From Sulfitobacter sp. S223 (lineage in GTDB: Bacteria > Pseudomonadota > Alphaproteobacteria > Rhodobacterales > Rhodobacteraceae), in contig NZ_CP083560.1 in the NCBI RefSeq assembly GCF_025143825.1, positions 1,116,001 through 1,180,000 of the forward strand: a stretch of DNA of 64,000 nt, in the 5' to 3' direction. How positions within the stretch are numbered: the stretch's first letter is position 1; every line of letters begins with the position of its first letter. This document shows positions 46,318 to 54,437 of this stretch, in pieces. Made by a program: the position numbers and the translations under genes. The notes beneath the pieces were generated by a model. The model did not search any database. It was given only the letters and a program-made list of their open reading frames with translations, and was not told the DNA's origin.

Positions 46318-46978
46318 CCTAGTCTTAAATCAACCTCCGGCCCCTTGGTCTGAAAGGGGGCCGGATGGACAGCGGAAAGAAGCATTGAAAGACACCGAGG
46401 ACCATACAGCCGCGCGTGATGCGGATGCCGCCCTTTTGGCGCGCTATGCTGCTGGTGATGGCGCAGCCGCGCGGTTGCTTTCGGCCCGCCTGTCGCCGCG
46501 TGCCTATGCACATGCATACAGGGTGTTGGGTGACGGGGCAGAAGCCGAGGATGTGACGCAAGAAGCCATGTTAAGGCTCTGGAAGCAAGCTGCTGACTGG
46601 GACGACGGGCGCGCACAGGCGGCCACTTGGATTTACCGTGTGGTGGCCAATCTGTGCACTGACCGGCTGCGCCAACGCCGCACCGAAACGCTGGACGAGA
46701 TCGACGCTCCCGCTGATCCGTCCCCCGGTGCAGAGGCGCGTATGCAGGAAGGCGCGCGCCATGACGCGCTTCAGGCAGCTTTGTTGCGTTTGCCTGAGAG
46801 GCAGCGTCAGGCGGTGGTTTTGCGCCACATTGAAGGGTTGGCGAACCCGCAAATCGCCGAGATATTAGACGTGGGTGTTGAGGCAGTAGAAAGCCTGACC
46901 GCCCGTGGTAAAAAGGCGCTTACGGCTGACTTGGCCTCCATGCGCGATGCATTGGGATATGATGATGAAACAGTCTGA
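46304..46978 (+). CDS. ECF-type RNA polymerase sigma factor
   Basis: A 224-residue sigma-70 family protein with region 2 (GDGAEAEDVTQEAMLRLWK, then ATWIYRVVANLCTDRLRQRR, about residues 42-128) and region 4 (LRLPERQRQAVVLRHIEG, then IAEILDVGVEAVESLTARGKK, about 155-210), and without regions 1 and 3, hence the ECF group. I use GTG at 46304, which overlaps the EF-hand gene; TTG at 46385 with CGGAAAG upstream is an alternative that would give a more usual length of about 197 residues. It is followed by a small membrane protein and a metal-sensor protein, as in CnrH-type nickel/cobalt resistance regulation. Confidence 0.9.
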   Translation: MTQTNLVLNQPPAPWSERGPDGQRKEALKDTEDHTAARDADAALLARYAAGDGAAARLLSARLSPRAYAHAYRVLGDGAEAEDVTQEAMLRLWKQAADWDDGRAQAATWIYRVVANLCTDRLRQRRTETLDEIDAPADPSPGAEARMQEGARHDALQAALLRLPERQRQAVVLRHIEGLANPQIAEILDVGVEAVESLTARGKKALTADLASMRDALGYDDETV

Positions 46979-47297
46979 CAGCTTTGACCTGGAGGCGGTG
47001 TTCGACGCCGCCCGCGCAGCGCCCCCGCAGATGCCTGCGGCCTTGCTTGCGCGTATTGAGGCGGACGCGCAGGCGCTGCAGCAGCCCGCTCCTATTTGGC
47101 GTAGGCTTCTTGGAGCCATTGGCGGCCCTGCGGGTCTTGGCGGGTTGGTGACAGCGACTGTTGCGGGGTTCTGGCTGGGCGTGGCCCCCCCGGTGGATAC
47201 GCTTGATCCTCTGGTGCTTATGGGCGCGGCCGAGCAGACGTCAGACGATGATATTGCGGACTTGTCAGGGTTCGGCTGGTACAGTGAAGAGGGTTGA
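46965..47297 (+). CDS. Small single-span membrane protein, candidate anti-sigma factor
   Basis: A 110-residue protein starting MKQSDSFDLEAVFDAARAAPPQ with one hydrophobic segment (about residues 54-75, LGGLVTATVAGFWLGVAPP) between a cytoplasmic N-terminus and a short acidic periplasmic tail. It overlaps the sigma gene by 14 bases, the position of the anti-sigma gene in CnrYXH-type operons. The sequence itself has no recognised anti-sigma domain, so the role is a contextual inference. Confidence 0.7.
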   Translation: MKQSDSFDLEAVFDAARAAPPQMPAALLARIEADAQALQQPAPIWRRLLGAIGGPAGLGGLVTATVAGFWLGVAPPVDTLDPLVLMGAAEQTSDDDIADLSGFGWYSEEG

Positions 47298-47301
47298 ACA
47301 A

Positions 47302-47757
47302 ATGGCTGAAGTGAAAAGAAAACGCCGCTGGATGCCTTTGGTACTGGGGCTGTCTCTGGCGGTGAACCTTGCCGTTGCAGCTGCCGTGGTGGGGGCCTCA
47401 TGGCGCCACAAGGGCGGCGATCACCGAGAAGCGCGGGTGGCGCGGGGCGGTGCCATCTATATGCAAGCTCTCCCGAGAGAGGCGCGTCACGCGCTGTTCA
47501 AAGAGCTGCGCGCAGCGCAGCCCAGACAGATGGAGACCGGGAACATGATCGCGGCACTCCGGCAAGAGCCGTTCGATCCGTCCGCCGCAACGCGCGTTCT
47601 GGCCGCCGAACGTGATGCGGGTCTTGCGCGTCAGGATGCGGCAACAGCTTTGTGGTTGGATTATGTGACGTCGATGACGGCTTCAGAGCGCAATGTCTAT
47701 GCCGACCGGTTGCAAGATCTGCTTGATAGGCGCCCGTCTAGAAAACGACCTGAATAA
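47302..47757 (+). CDS. Periplasmic heavy-metal sensor (Metal_resist/CnrX-like)
   Basis: A 151-residue protein with an N-terminal membrane anchor (residues 11-32) and a helical periplasmic part that follows the Metal_resist pattern of CnrX, ZraP and CpxP-like proteins (LPREARHALFKELRAAQP near the start). It starts 4 bases after the previous stop with a GAGGG site. The metal-binding residues of CnrX are not obvious in it, so the metal, or indeed whether metal is the signal, is open. In CnrYXH the sensor holds the anti-sigma at the membrane until metal binds. Confidence 0.75.
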   Translation: MAEVKRKRRWMPLVLGLSLAVNLAVAAAVVGASWRHKGGDHREARVARGGAIYMQALPREARHALFKELRAAQPRQMETGNMIAALRQEPFDPSAATRVLAAERDAGLARQDAATALWLDYVTSMTASERNVYADRLQDLLDRRPSRKRPE

Positions 47758-47797
47758 CGGTAGTCTTATTTGCAGGTGGGCCTGCACCTAAATGCTA

Positions 47798-49228
47798 TCA
47801 GGCTGCTGGGCGTGATTCTGGCCTGCTAAGGCTGACGCGGTTACGGCCCTGAACCTTCGCGCCATAAAGGGCTTTGTCCGCTCGATCCAGCAGTGCATCT
47901 ACTTTTTCAGGGGCGTGGGCATCGGTCAGAGCGGTGTCTTTTCCCAACGCCAACCCGAGGCTGATTGTTACCGATACGGGCTTCGCCGCACCCGGAATTG
48001 CAAACGGCCTGCCGCTTATTGCTTTGCAGATACGGCTCGCAATATTGCGTGCGGCAGTCAGGTCGGTAGCCGGCATTGCAATCATGAATTCTTCACCGCC
48101 TATACGGGCGACGACGTCCGTACCACGGACCGCAAGGCGCAAGCGTTTGGCCGTCTCCACCAGCACAGCGTCGCCGGATATGTGGCCGTACTGGTCATTG
48201 ATCTGTTTGAAATGGTCAAGATCGGCAATGATCACCGCGAAAGGCGTCCGATTGCCCGCGCTACGCTCAATCAGACGGGTAAGATAGGGCATGGCATAGC
48301 GGCGGTTATAGAGGCCGGTAAGCGGGTCATTGACCACCTCGCGCAGTCCGGTGCGCACGCTTTGCAACATCTGGGCTACACGACGTTTCCGGCTGAGCAA
48401 TAACTTCATACGCTGAGCAAGTTCCTCGGGTTCGAAACCCTTTGTCATGACGTCATCCGCGCCCATGTCCAATGCCGAAGTCGCGCGCAGCGGGTCGGTC
48501 GAGGACTGTACGATCATCAGTGCAATGTCGCGTGAATGGGCGCTGGCACGCATCGCTGAAATCAACCGGAAGCTTTCCTCGATCTCATCGCCGACCTCTG
48601 GAAGGGCAAGGATCACAGCATCTGGGGGGGCGCCTGTATGTAGCCGCGCCATCGCATCACGCAAAAGCGTCACTGTATAGTGGGCCCTTAGTTGCGGCAA
48701 AAGTTGGCGGGTCCAACCTTGCAGCGGGGCTGCATCCGGCCCGACCATGAACACGTTGCCCGGAACCACAAAATCCGACGGAGCCTCTGCCAGGCCCAGC
48801 GCACAGCTGGTATCCTCACGCATCTGCCATTCTGCGAGTTTGTTGTGCGCGCGGATCATATTGCGCACGCGACCCAACAACAGTGTTTCGTTGATCGGCT
48901 TGCTCATGACGTCAAAAGCACCGGCGCGCAGAATTTGTAGCCGTTGATCCTTTTCCGCGGAGCAGGCAATGACCAGTACTGGTACTGCTTCCGAGAGGCC
49001 GGAACTGCGTAAGGCTGCACAAAGCTGGGCTGCCGATCCATCGGGAAGATCAAGCGCAGTCACCACAATGTCAGGCTTTTCCGTGTGGATTAATTCAATT
49101 GCTTCCGCCATCGTTCCGGCCTGCACAACATCGTAAAATGCGGCTGTCAGTTTGACCTTGAGCACGATACGGTTGGTGGAAATGCCGTCGATGATAAGGA
49201 TTTTACCCTGCACTTTCGATACCTCCAA
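47798..49228 (-). CDS. pleD: PleD-like REC-REC-GGDEF diguanylate cyclase with degenerate receivers
   Basis: Layout of PleD: two receiver domains (1-130, 155-285) and a GGDEF domain (295-465). The cyclase site is intact: GGEEF at residues 377-381 and the product-inhibition motif RGTD at 368-371, so c-di-GMP synthesis with feedback is expected. In receiver 1 the acidic pair is DG (14-15) and the phosphoacceptor position in PDIVVTALDLPDG is Ala58; Lys110 is kept. In receiver 2 the equal position in PDAVILALP is Ala208. Neither receiver can be phosphorylated in the normal way. A DG at the first position is common in relatives, but Ala in both acceptor sites is unusual. It is divergent from the DUF3572 gene. 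Confidence 0.92.
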   Translation of the reverse strand: MEVSKVQGKILIIDGISTNRIVLKVKLTAAFYDVVQAGTMAEAIELIHTEKPDIVVTALDLPDGSAAQLCAALRSSGLSEAVPVLVIACSAEKDQRLQILRAGAFDVMSKPINETLLLGRVRNMIRAHNKLAEWQMREDTSCALGLAEAPSDFVVPGNVFMVGPDAAPLQGWTRQLLPQLRAHYTVTLLRDAMARLHTGAPPDAVILALPEVGDEIEESFRLISAMRASAHSRDIALMIVQSSTDPLRATSALDMGADDVMTKGFEPEELAQRMKLLLSRKRRVAQMLQSVRTGLREVVNDPLTGLYNRRYAMPYLTRLIERSAGNRTPFAVIIADLDHFKQINDQYGHISGDAVLVETAKRLRLAVRGTDVVARIGGEEFMIAMPATDLTAARNIASRICKAISGRPFAIPGAAKPVSVTISLGLALGKDTALTDAHAPEKVDALLDRADKALYGAKVQGRNRVSLSRPESRPAA

Positions 49229-49310
49229 AACACGCGCCTAGTTGGCCTTTAGTCTTGTGAGGAATAGGTTAACAAAGCGTTGAGATTTTGATTCAAGTGG
49301 ACCCACTCCT

Positions 49311-49595
49311 ATGAGCTTTACGCGGAATTCCGCCGAAACGATCGCGCTCCAATCGCTTGCATGGTTGGTTGCAAACGAAGAACTTTTACCTGTGTTCTTA
49401 GGGGCTTCCGGCGTGTCGGAAGGGGATATGCGTGCGGCTGCCCAAGATCCGGAGTTCTTGGGTTCGGTGCTGGACTTCATCTTGATGGATGACGCTTGGG
49501 TCATCGAATGTTGCGATGCGCAGACCTTGGCTTATGAGCAGCTGGCCCAAGCGCGTCAAAGCTTACCAGGCGGGGAGCAGATACATTGGACATGA
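49311..49595 (+). CDS. DUF3572 family protein
   Basis: A 94-residue helical protein of DUF3572: FTRNSAETIALQSLAWLVANEE, FLGASGVSEGDMRAAAQDPEFLGSVLDFILMDD. The family is alphaproteobacterial and often sits beside PleD-type or DivK-type genes; its function is not known. Its stop overlaps the next gene by 4 bases, so the HAD gene is co-transcribed. It is divergent from the PleD-like gene. Confidence 0.88.
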   Translation: MSFTRNSAETIALQSLAWLVANEELLPVFLGASGVSEGDMRAAAQDPEFLGSVLDFILMDDAWVIECCDAQTLAYEQLAQARQSLPGGEQIHWT

Positions 49596-50308
49596 GTGAA
49601 AATTCGAACCCTGTGAGAGGGTTGTGCTTTGACAAAGACGGTACGCTGTTCGACTTTGCCGCGACATGGGAGGCATGGGCGAAGGCGTTTCTCCGGCGTG
49701 CCGCAAAGGGCGACGAAACCCGTGCTGTGGCTATCGGAACAGCAATCGGATTTGATTTACCAAGTGGTACGTTCGCCCGCGATAGTCTGGTGATTGCGGG
49801 AACACCGGATGAGGTGACACAGGCCCTGATGCCACATTTCACGGATATGTCGCCGCAAAGTATTTTGGATATGATCAATGAAGAGGCCTCGATTGCGCCA
49901 CAACAACCTGCGGTTCCACTGCGCCCCTTGCTAGAAGGGTTCCGCGCCCAAGGTATCGCGTTGGGTTTGGCTACGAATGACAGTGAAGGACCTGCACGCG
50001 CGCATCTGGCGTCGGTTGGCGTCACTGACTTGTTCGACTTCATTGCGGGGTATGACAGTGGCTATGGCGGGAAACCTGCGCCGGGCCAACTGCTTGGGTT
50101 TGCGCAGGCTGTGAACCTGCCGCCCGAGCAGATTGTGATGGTGGGCGACAGCACGCATGATCTTGAGGCAGGGCGCGCTGCAGGCATGCGCACGATCGCC
50201 GTTCTGACTGGCGCCGCAACAGAGCAGGACCTGGCGCCTCACGCTCATGTTGTCTTGCGCGATATTGGTGAAATTCCCGCTTGGCTGGTTGGGCAGACCG
50301 GCAAGTGA
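49592..50308 (+). CDS. HAD-superfamily phosphatase (Gph-like)
   Basis: A 238-residue haloacid-dehalogenase hydrolase with motif I DKDGTLFD (nucleophile Asp and acid/base Asp), motif II in LATNDSEG, the Lys of motif III in GGKPAPGQLLG, and motif IV GDSTHDLEAG. This set matches phosphoglycolate phosphatase-like enzymes, but the exact substrate is unknown. ATG at 49592 overlaps the DUF3572 stop; TTG at 49586 has better spacing from a GGGGAG site and is an alternative start. Confidence 0.88.
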   Translation: MSENSNPVRGLCFDKDGTLFDFAATWEAWAKAFLRRAAKGDETRAVAIGTAIGFDLPSGTFARDSLVIAGTPDEVTQALMPHFTDMSPQSILDMINEEASIAPQQPAVPLRPLLEGFRAQGIALGLATNDSEGPARAHLASVGVTDLFDFIAGYDSGYGGKPAPGQLLGFAQAVNLPPEQIVMVGDSTHDLEAGRAAGMRTIAVLTGAATEQDLAPHAHVVLRDIGEIPAWLVGQTGK

Positions 50309-50398
50309 GGTGTCAAAAACGACAGTAATCGTCGTGAACGGATAGGCCGTGCGGTCTGAGTTGGGGCTTTCTGGTGTTAAACAGCACAGGAGACTGCC

Positions 50399-51958
50399 AT
50401 GACCGAAGAGCCTAAACGCAGAACTCGTGGAGGTGGACGGGCTGGTGCAAAAACGCGCCGCGGGACGTCGGTGATTGAGCAGATGCCGTGGAATCCGCCC
50501 GTCAACATTGATCGCCCGACAGAGCCGCTAAGCCCCGAAGGGGTTGCGGCCATCCATGACGGCGCGATGCGAATCCTTGAAGAGATCGGGATTGAAATCC
50601 TGAACCACGAGGCGCTCGAAATTCTACGCAAGGCAGGCTGCACTGTTGACGGAGAAAACGTGCGCTTGGGGCGTGAGATGGTGATGGAATATGTTGCCAT
50701 GGCTCCGTCCGAGTTCAAGCTGACCCCCCGCAACCCGGACCGCACCATCACGATTGGCGGCAAGAACCTTGTTTTCGGCAATGTTTCCTCTCCTCCGAAT
50801 TATTGGGATATGTCGCTGGGCCGGAAGGTGCCGGGCACGCGCGAACAGTGCCGTGATCTGTTGAAGCTCACCCAGTATTTCAACTGTATACATTTTGCAG
50901 GCGGCTATCCGGTGGAGCCGGTGGATATTCACGCCTCGGTTCGGCATCTGGACGTCCTTTATGACAAGCTGACACTGACTGACAAAGCGATGCACGCCTA
51001 CAGCCTTGGCAAGGAACGGGTCGAGGACGTGATGGAGATGGTACGCATCTCGGGGGGGTGGACGGATGAAGAGTTCGAGGCGAGCCCGAAGATGTACACC
51101 AACATCAACTCTACCTCGCCGCTGAAACATGACATTCCGATGCTTGACGGCTGGATGCGCATTGCGCGGCGCAATCAGGGTCTGGTCGTGACGCCGTTCA
51201 CGCTGGCAGGGGCAATGGCACCGGTGACGATGTCGGGTGCGGTCGCTCAGTCATTGGCCGAAGCGCTGATTGCTGTCGTGCTGGCGCAGATCATCCGTCC
51301 AGGCGCAAGTGTGGCAATCGGCACCTTCACTTCGAATGTTGATATGAAGACTGGCGCGCCTGCCTTTGGCACACCGGAATACATGCGGGCCACCCAGATG
51401 ACCGGCCAGTTGTGCCGATTTTACGGGTTGCCCATGCGCTCATCCGGTGTCTGTGGGGCCAACGTCCCTGACGGGCAGGCCATGTGGGAGACCTCTAACA
51501 GTCTTTGGGCTGCGGTGCAGTCCGGCACCAATATGGTGTATCACGCGGCGGGTTGGCTGGAAGGAGGGCTTATCGCGAGCCCCGAAAAGTTCATTATGGA
51601 CTGTGAGATTCTTCAGCAAATCCAACGCTATATGGACCCGTCTATTTGTGCGACAGGTCCGGATGAAATTGCGCTGGATGCGATCAAATCCGTCGGCAAT
51701 CAGGGACATTTCTTTGGTATTCAGCACACGCAAGATCGCTACACCACGGCCTTTTACCAGCCGTTCCTGAGCGACTGGACCAACTACGAAGGTTGGGAAG
51801 TAGCGGGTGGCATCTGGACGCAAGAGCGCGCGCATCACATGTTCAAAGAGATCGTCGGATCGTTCGAAGAGCCACCAATGGACGTGGCCATCCGCGAAGA
51901 ACTTGCCGCCTTTGTTGAACGGCGCAAATCCGAAGGCGGGGCGCCAACCGACTTTTAA
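50399..51958 (+). CDS. MttB-superfamily methyltransferase, non-pyrrolysine
   Basis: A 519-residue member of the trimethylamine methyltransferase (MttB) family. The reading frame has no internal amber codon and ends TAA, so it lacks the pyrrolysine of methanogen MttB; non-Pyl members include the glycine-betaine methyltransferase MtgB. Such enzymes pass a methyl group from a quaternary or tertiary amine to a corrinoid protein. No corrinoid protein or RamA-like activator gene is nearby, so its partner is elsewhere. The window also encodes carnitine breakdown to glycine betaine, a possible source of substrate; that link is inference. A basic leader of about 25 residues precedes the domain. Confidence 0.88.
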   Translation: MTEEPKRRTRGGGRAGAKTRRGTSVIEQMPWNPPVNIDRPTEPLSPEGVAAIHDGAMRILEEIGIEILNHEALEILRKAGCTVDGENVRLGREMVMEYVAMAPSEFKLTPRNPDRTITIGGKNLVFGNVSSPPNYWDMSLGRKVPGTREQCRDLLKLTQYFNCIHFAGGYPVEPVDIHASVRHLDVLYDKLTLTDKAMHAYSLGKERVEDVMEMVRISGGWTDEEFEASPKMYTNINSTSPLKHDIPMLDGWMRIARRNQGLVVTPFTLAGAMAPVTMSGAVAQSLAEALIAVVLAQIIRPGASVAIGTFTSNVDMKTGAPAFGTPEYMRATQMTGQLCRFYGLPMRSSGVCGANVPDGQAMWETSNSLWAAVQSGTNMVYHAAGWLEGGLIASPEKFIMDCEILQQIQRYMDPSICATGPDEIALDAIKSVGNQGHFFGIQHTQDRYTTAFYQPFLSDWTNYEGWEVAGGIWTQERAHHMFKEIVGSFEEPPMDVAIREELAAFVERRKSEGGAPTDF

Positions 51959-52042
51959 CCAACGGGACAAAATCAGAGTCCGATTAGCCGCTTGTTAACA
52001 CTCTCAGGTCATCATCCGGGGATGTAGCAACAAGAGGCCAAT

Positions 52043-52630
52043 ATGCACGGGCTTATCAACCACAGCTTCCAGAGTTTCATGCGCGACAGTTACGGGGAAC
52101 GTGCGTGGTTGGAGGTGGCCGCGCGTGCGGGCATTACACCGCCCTCATTCGAGGCGATGCTAAGCTATGATGACGCAATAACACCTGCTGTGTTGAACGC
52201 GATGGCGCTGGTCTTGCGCCGTTCTAGCGACGAAGTGATGGAGGATATAGGTACATATCTGGTTACACATCCAAACACAGAAGCTGTGCGTCGGCTGTTG
52301 CGCTTTGGCGGTATGAACTTCGAGGATTTTCTCTATTCACTGGATGATCTGCCCGATCGCGCCCGTATGGCGGTGTCGGATCTCCGATTACCGGCGATTG
52401 AATTGCACAGCCACGAAGCTGGTCGTTACAGCCTGATCTGCGAAAGCCCTATTGCCGGTTTCGGGCACTTGATGATGGGCGTTCTGCGCGTAATGGCCGA
52501 TGACTATGGGACACTTGCCGTGCTCGACCTTGAACAAAGCGAAACGGGCCGCGAAACAGTGCAGATTCAGCTCATCGAGACTGATTACTCTAACGGACGG
52601 GTCTTTGATCTTGGGGCTCGGGCGTCGTGA
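52043..52630 (+). CDS. H-NOX-like protein lacking the proximal haem histidine
   Basis: A 195-residue protein with the H-NOX (HNOB) fold: the N-terminus MHGLINHSFQSFMRDSYGERAWLEVAARAG matches the canonical start. The segment SLDDLPDRARMAVSDLRLP corresponds to the haem-binding helix of true H-NOX, where LH is expected; here that His is Pro104. The Y-x-S-x-R motif that holds haem propionates is also not kept. It is therefore probably a non-haem or altered sensor. It overlaps the start of the diguanylate cyclase gene by 4 bases (GTGA), so the two form a signalling pair. Confidence 0.85.
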   Translation: MHGLINHSFQSFMRDSYGERAWLEVAARAGITPPSFEAMLSYDDAITPAVLNAMALVLRRSSDEVMEDIGTYLVTHPNTEAVRRLLRFGGMNFEDFLYSLDDLPDRARMAVSDLRLPAIELHSHEAGRYSLICESPIAGFGHLMMGVLRVMADDYGTLAVLDLEQSETGRETVQIQLIETDYSNGRVFDLGARAS

Positions 52631-53661
52631 CATATGCGTTTAGCCCTACAGTTCTGGACGTGCTTTGCCCGATGCACCTAACGCTGGACGCTGGCGGGGT
52701 CATTACCCATGTCGGCCCAACGACCCAAAAGCTCCGCCCCGACCTAACGTTGGTAGGGCGCGAGTTTCTGGAGACTTTTCAGGTGATGCGGCCAAGAGGC
52801 ATCATGACACTGGACCAGCTATGGGAGACGCGGCACATCAAGTTGCATCTAGAGATGAAGGGGAATCCGCCTGCGCGTCTAAAAGGCATCCTTGTTACCA
52901 ATAGTACAGGGACTGCGATTGTGAACCTGTCCTTCGGTATCTCCATTCTAGATGGGGTGCGTGACTATGCTCTCACCAATGCTGACTTTGCGGCCACTGA
53001 TCTGGCCATTGAAATGCTTTATCTTGTTGAGGCAAAATCGGCAGCCATGGAAGCTTCCCGAAAGCTGAACTTGCGACTTCAAGGTGCAAAAATTGCAGCA
53101 GAGGAGCAGGCCTTTACTGATACGTTGACTGGCTTGAAAAACCGACGTGAGCTCGATCAGGTATTGGAGCGGCTGCTCGCCGCAAATGTGCGGTTTGCCG
53201 TGATGCACATTGATCTCGACTACTTCAAGGCGGTGAATGACAGCTTGGGCCACGCTGCTGGGGATCATGTGCTGCGGGTCGTGGCAAAAGCAATGATCGA
53301 AGAAACACGTGCTACAGATACTGTTGCACGTGTGGGGGGGGATGAATTTACCGTGATTCTGCCCGAAGTCGGTGAAATCGACGTGTTGGAGCGGATAGGT
53401 CGCAGGATCATCGACCGGATCGAAGTGCCTATTCCGTTCAATGGGCATCAGTGCGAAATATCTGCCAGTATTGGTACCGTCTGGATACAGAACAGCAAAA
53501 GCGCAACCCGAGAGACCGTGATGGAGGATGCGGATATCGCGCTGTACGCTTCTAAAAACGAGGGCCGCGCACGTCAGACGTTCTATTCGCCAGAGCTTCG
53601 TAAAACTGGCAATAGCGCTGCGCCGATTAAAGGCCGGGGCGGGATAAAAAGCCAAGCGTAA
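52627..53661 (+). CDS. HNOBA-GGDEF diguanylate cyclase
   Basis: A 344-residue protein. Residues 1-125 form a PAS-like HNOBA domain (starting FSPTVLDVLCPMHLTLDAGGVITHVGPT), which usually pairs with an H-NOX protein. Residues 130-160 are a coiled-coil link. The GGDEF domain has an intact active site (GGDEF at 237-241) and I-site (RATD at 228-231), so it should make c-di-GMP with product inhibition. It starts with GTG and overlaps the H-NOX-like gene by 4 bases. Confidence 0.9.
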   Translation: MTYAFSPTVLDVLCPMHLTLDAGGVITHVGPTTQKLRPDLTLVGREFLETFQVMRPRGIMTLDQLWETRHIKLHLEMKGNPPARLKGILVTNSTGTAIVNLSFGISILDGVRDYALTNADFAATDLAIEMLYLVEAKSAAMEASRKLNLRLQGAKIAAEEQAFTDTLTGLKNRRELDQVLERLLAANVRFAVMHIDLDYFKAVNDSLGHAAGDHVLRVVAKAMIEETRATDTVARVGGDEFTVILPEVGEIDVLERIGRRIIDRIEVPIPFNGHQCEISASIGTVWIQNSKSATRETVMEDADIALYASKNEGRARQTFYSPELRKTGNSAAPIKGRGGIKSQA

Positions 53662-53666
53662 TTATT

Positions 53667-53676
53667 TTGTGTACAA
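53667..53676. promoter_or_regulatory. Candidate GntR-family operator
   Basis: TTGTGTACAA forms a TTGT-N2-ACAA palindrome, the general shape of FadR/FCD-type GntR sites. It is followed closely by a second ATTGTAT half-site. It lies 57 bases before the GntR start, inside the only gap before the operon. Confidence 0.35.
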
Positions 53677-53732
53677 ATTGTATTATATGATGTTCTCTAC
53701 CCGTAGCTCAAAGCTATCAGGAGAACTCTCAC

Positions 53733-54437
53733 ATGGCAGACACGCCTCGTAGCCGCAAAGCGGCTTTGCTCGACGCGCTTCGTGTGCGGGTTCTGACGCA
53801 GGCCGTTCCGCCGGGGTCCGATCTGGATGAAGTTCTGCTGTCGGATGAATTTGGCATCTCGCGCACGCCGCTGCGCGAAGCGCTGAGAGAACTTGCTGGT
53901 GAAGGTTATGTTGAGCTGACGCAAAACCGCGGTGCGCGCGTATCCGAGTTGGGGCATACCACGCTGCGTGATTTCTTTCTCGCGGCCCCGATGATTTATG
54001 GTGCGGTGCTGCGCCTTGCCGCGGCCCATGCGCAACCTTTCCAGATATCTGAGCTGAAGCAGGCTCAAGAGGCGTTTCGCGCAGCCTTGGCGCGCGGCGA
54101 TGTGGCTGAACGGGCGCTCGCCAACAACCGCTTTCACGCGATTACGGGTGATATGGCGGCCAACATCTATCTGCGCCCCAGCTTCAACAGGTTGCTGATT
54201 GACCACGCCCGTATTTCGATGACCTTCTATGGTGATGACCAGCGCGATGAGCCGGGGCAAGCCGCTGATCAGCATGACGCCATGATCGCGGCGATCGAGG
54301 CGCATGACGCCGACGCGGCGGCGCAGCTGGCCGAGGATCACTGGGCGCTTTCGCGTGACAGGATCGCCCAATTCGTAATGCCAAGCCCTCTTTCCAACCG
54401 CCTTGGCGATTCCATCCCGTCTGTGAGGAGCTTATGA
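53733..54437 (+). CDS. GntR-family (FCD) transcriptional regulator
   Basis: A 234-residue GntR protein: N-terminal winged helix (VLTQAVPPGSDLDEVLLSDEFGISRTPLREALRELAGEGYV) and an all-helical FCD effector domain with metal-binding His positions in NRFHAITG and DQHDAMIAAIEAHDADAA. It is the first gene of a four-gene operon and overlaps the DapA-like gene by 4 bases, so it most likely represses that operon and is released by the pathway substrate or an intermediate. Confidence 0.9.
   Translation: MADTPRSRKAALLDALRVRVLTQAVPPGSDLDEVLLSDEFGISRTPLREALRELAGEGYVELTQNRGARVSELGHTTLRDFFLAAPMIYGAVLRLAAAHAQPFQISELKQAQEAFRAALARGDVAERALANNRFHAITGDMAANIYLRPSFNRLLIDHARISMTFYGDDQRDEPGQAADQHDAMIAAIEAHDADAAAQLAEDHWALSRDRIAQFVMPSPLSNRLGDSIPSVRSL

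Noticed and set aside
49238-49504. 88-codon minus-strand frame overlapping the DUF3572 gene
   Set aside because: The plus-strand DUF3572 protein is recognisable and overlaps its downstream partner; the minus frame shows no family features.
50399-51958. Pyrrolysine-type trimethylamine methyltransferase
   Set aside because: The frame contains no internal TAG and ends with TAA, so it belongs to the non-pyrrolysine group.
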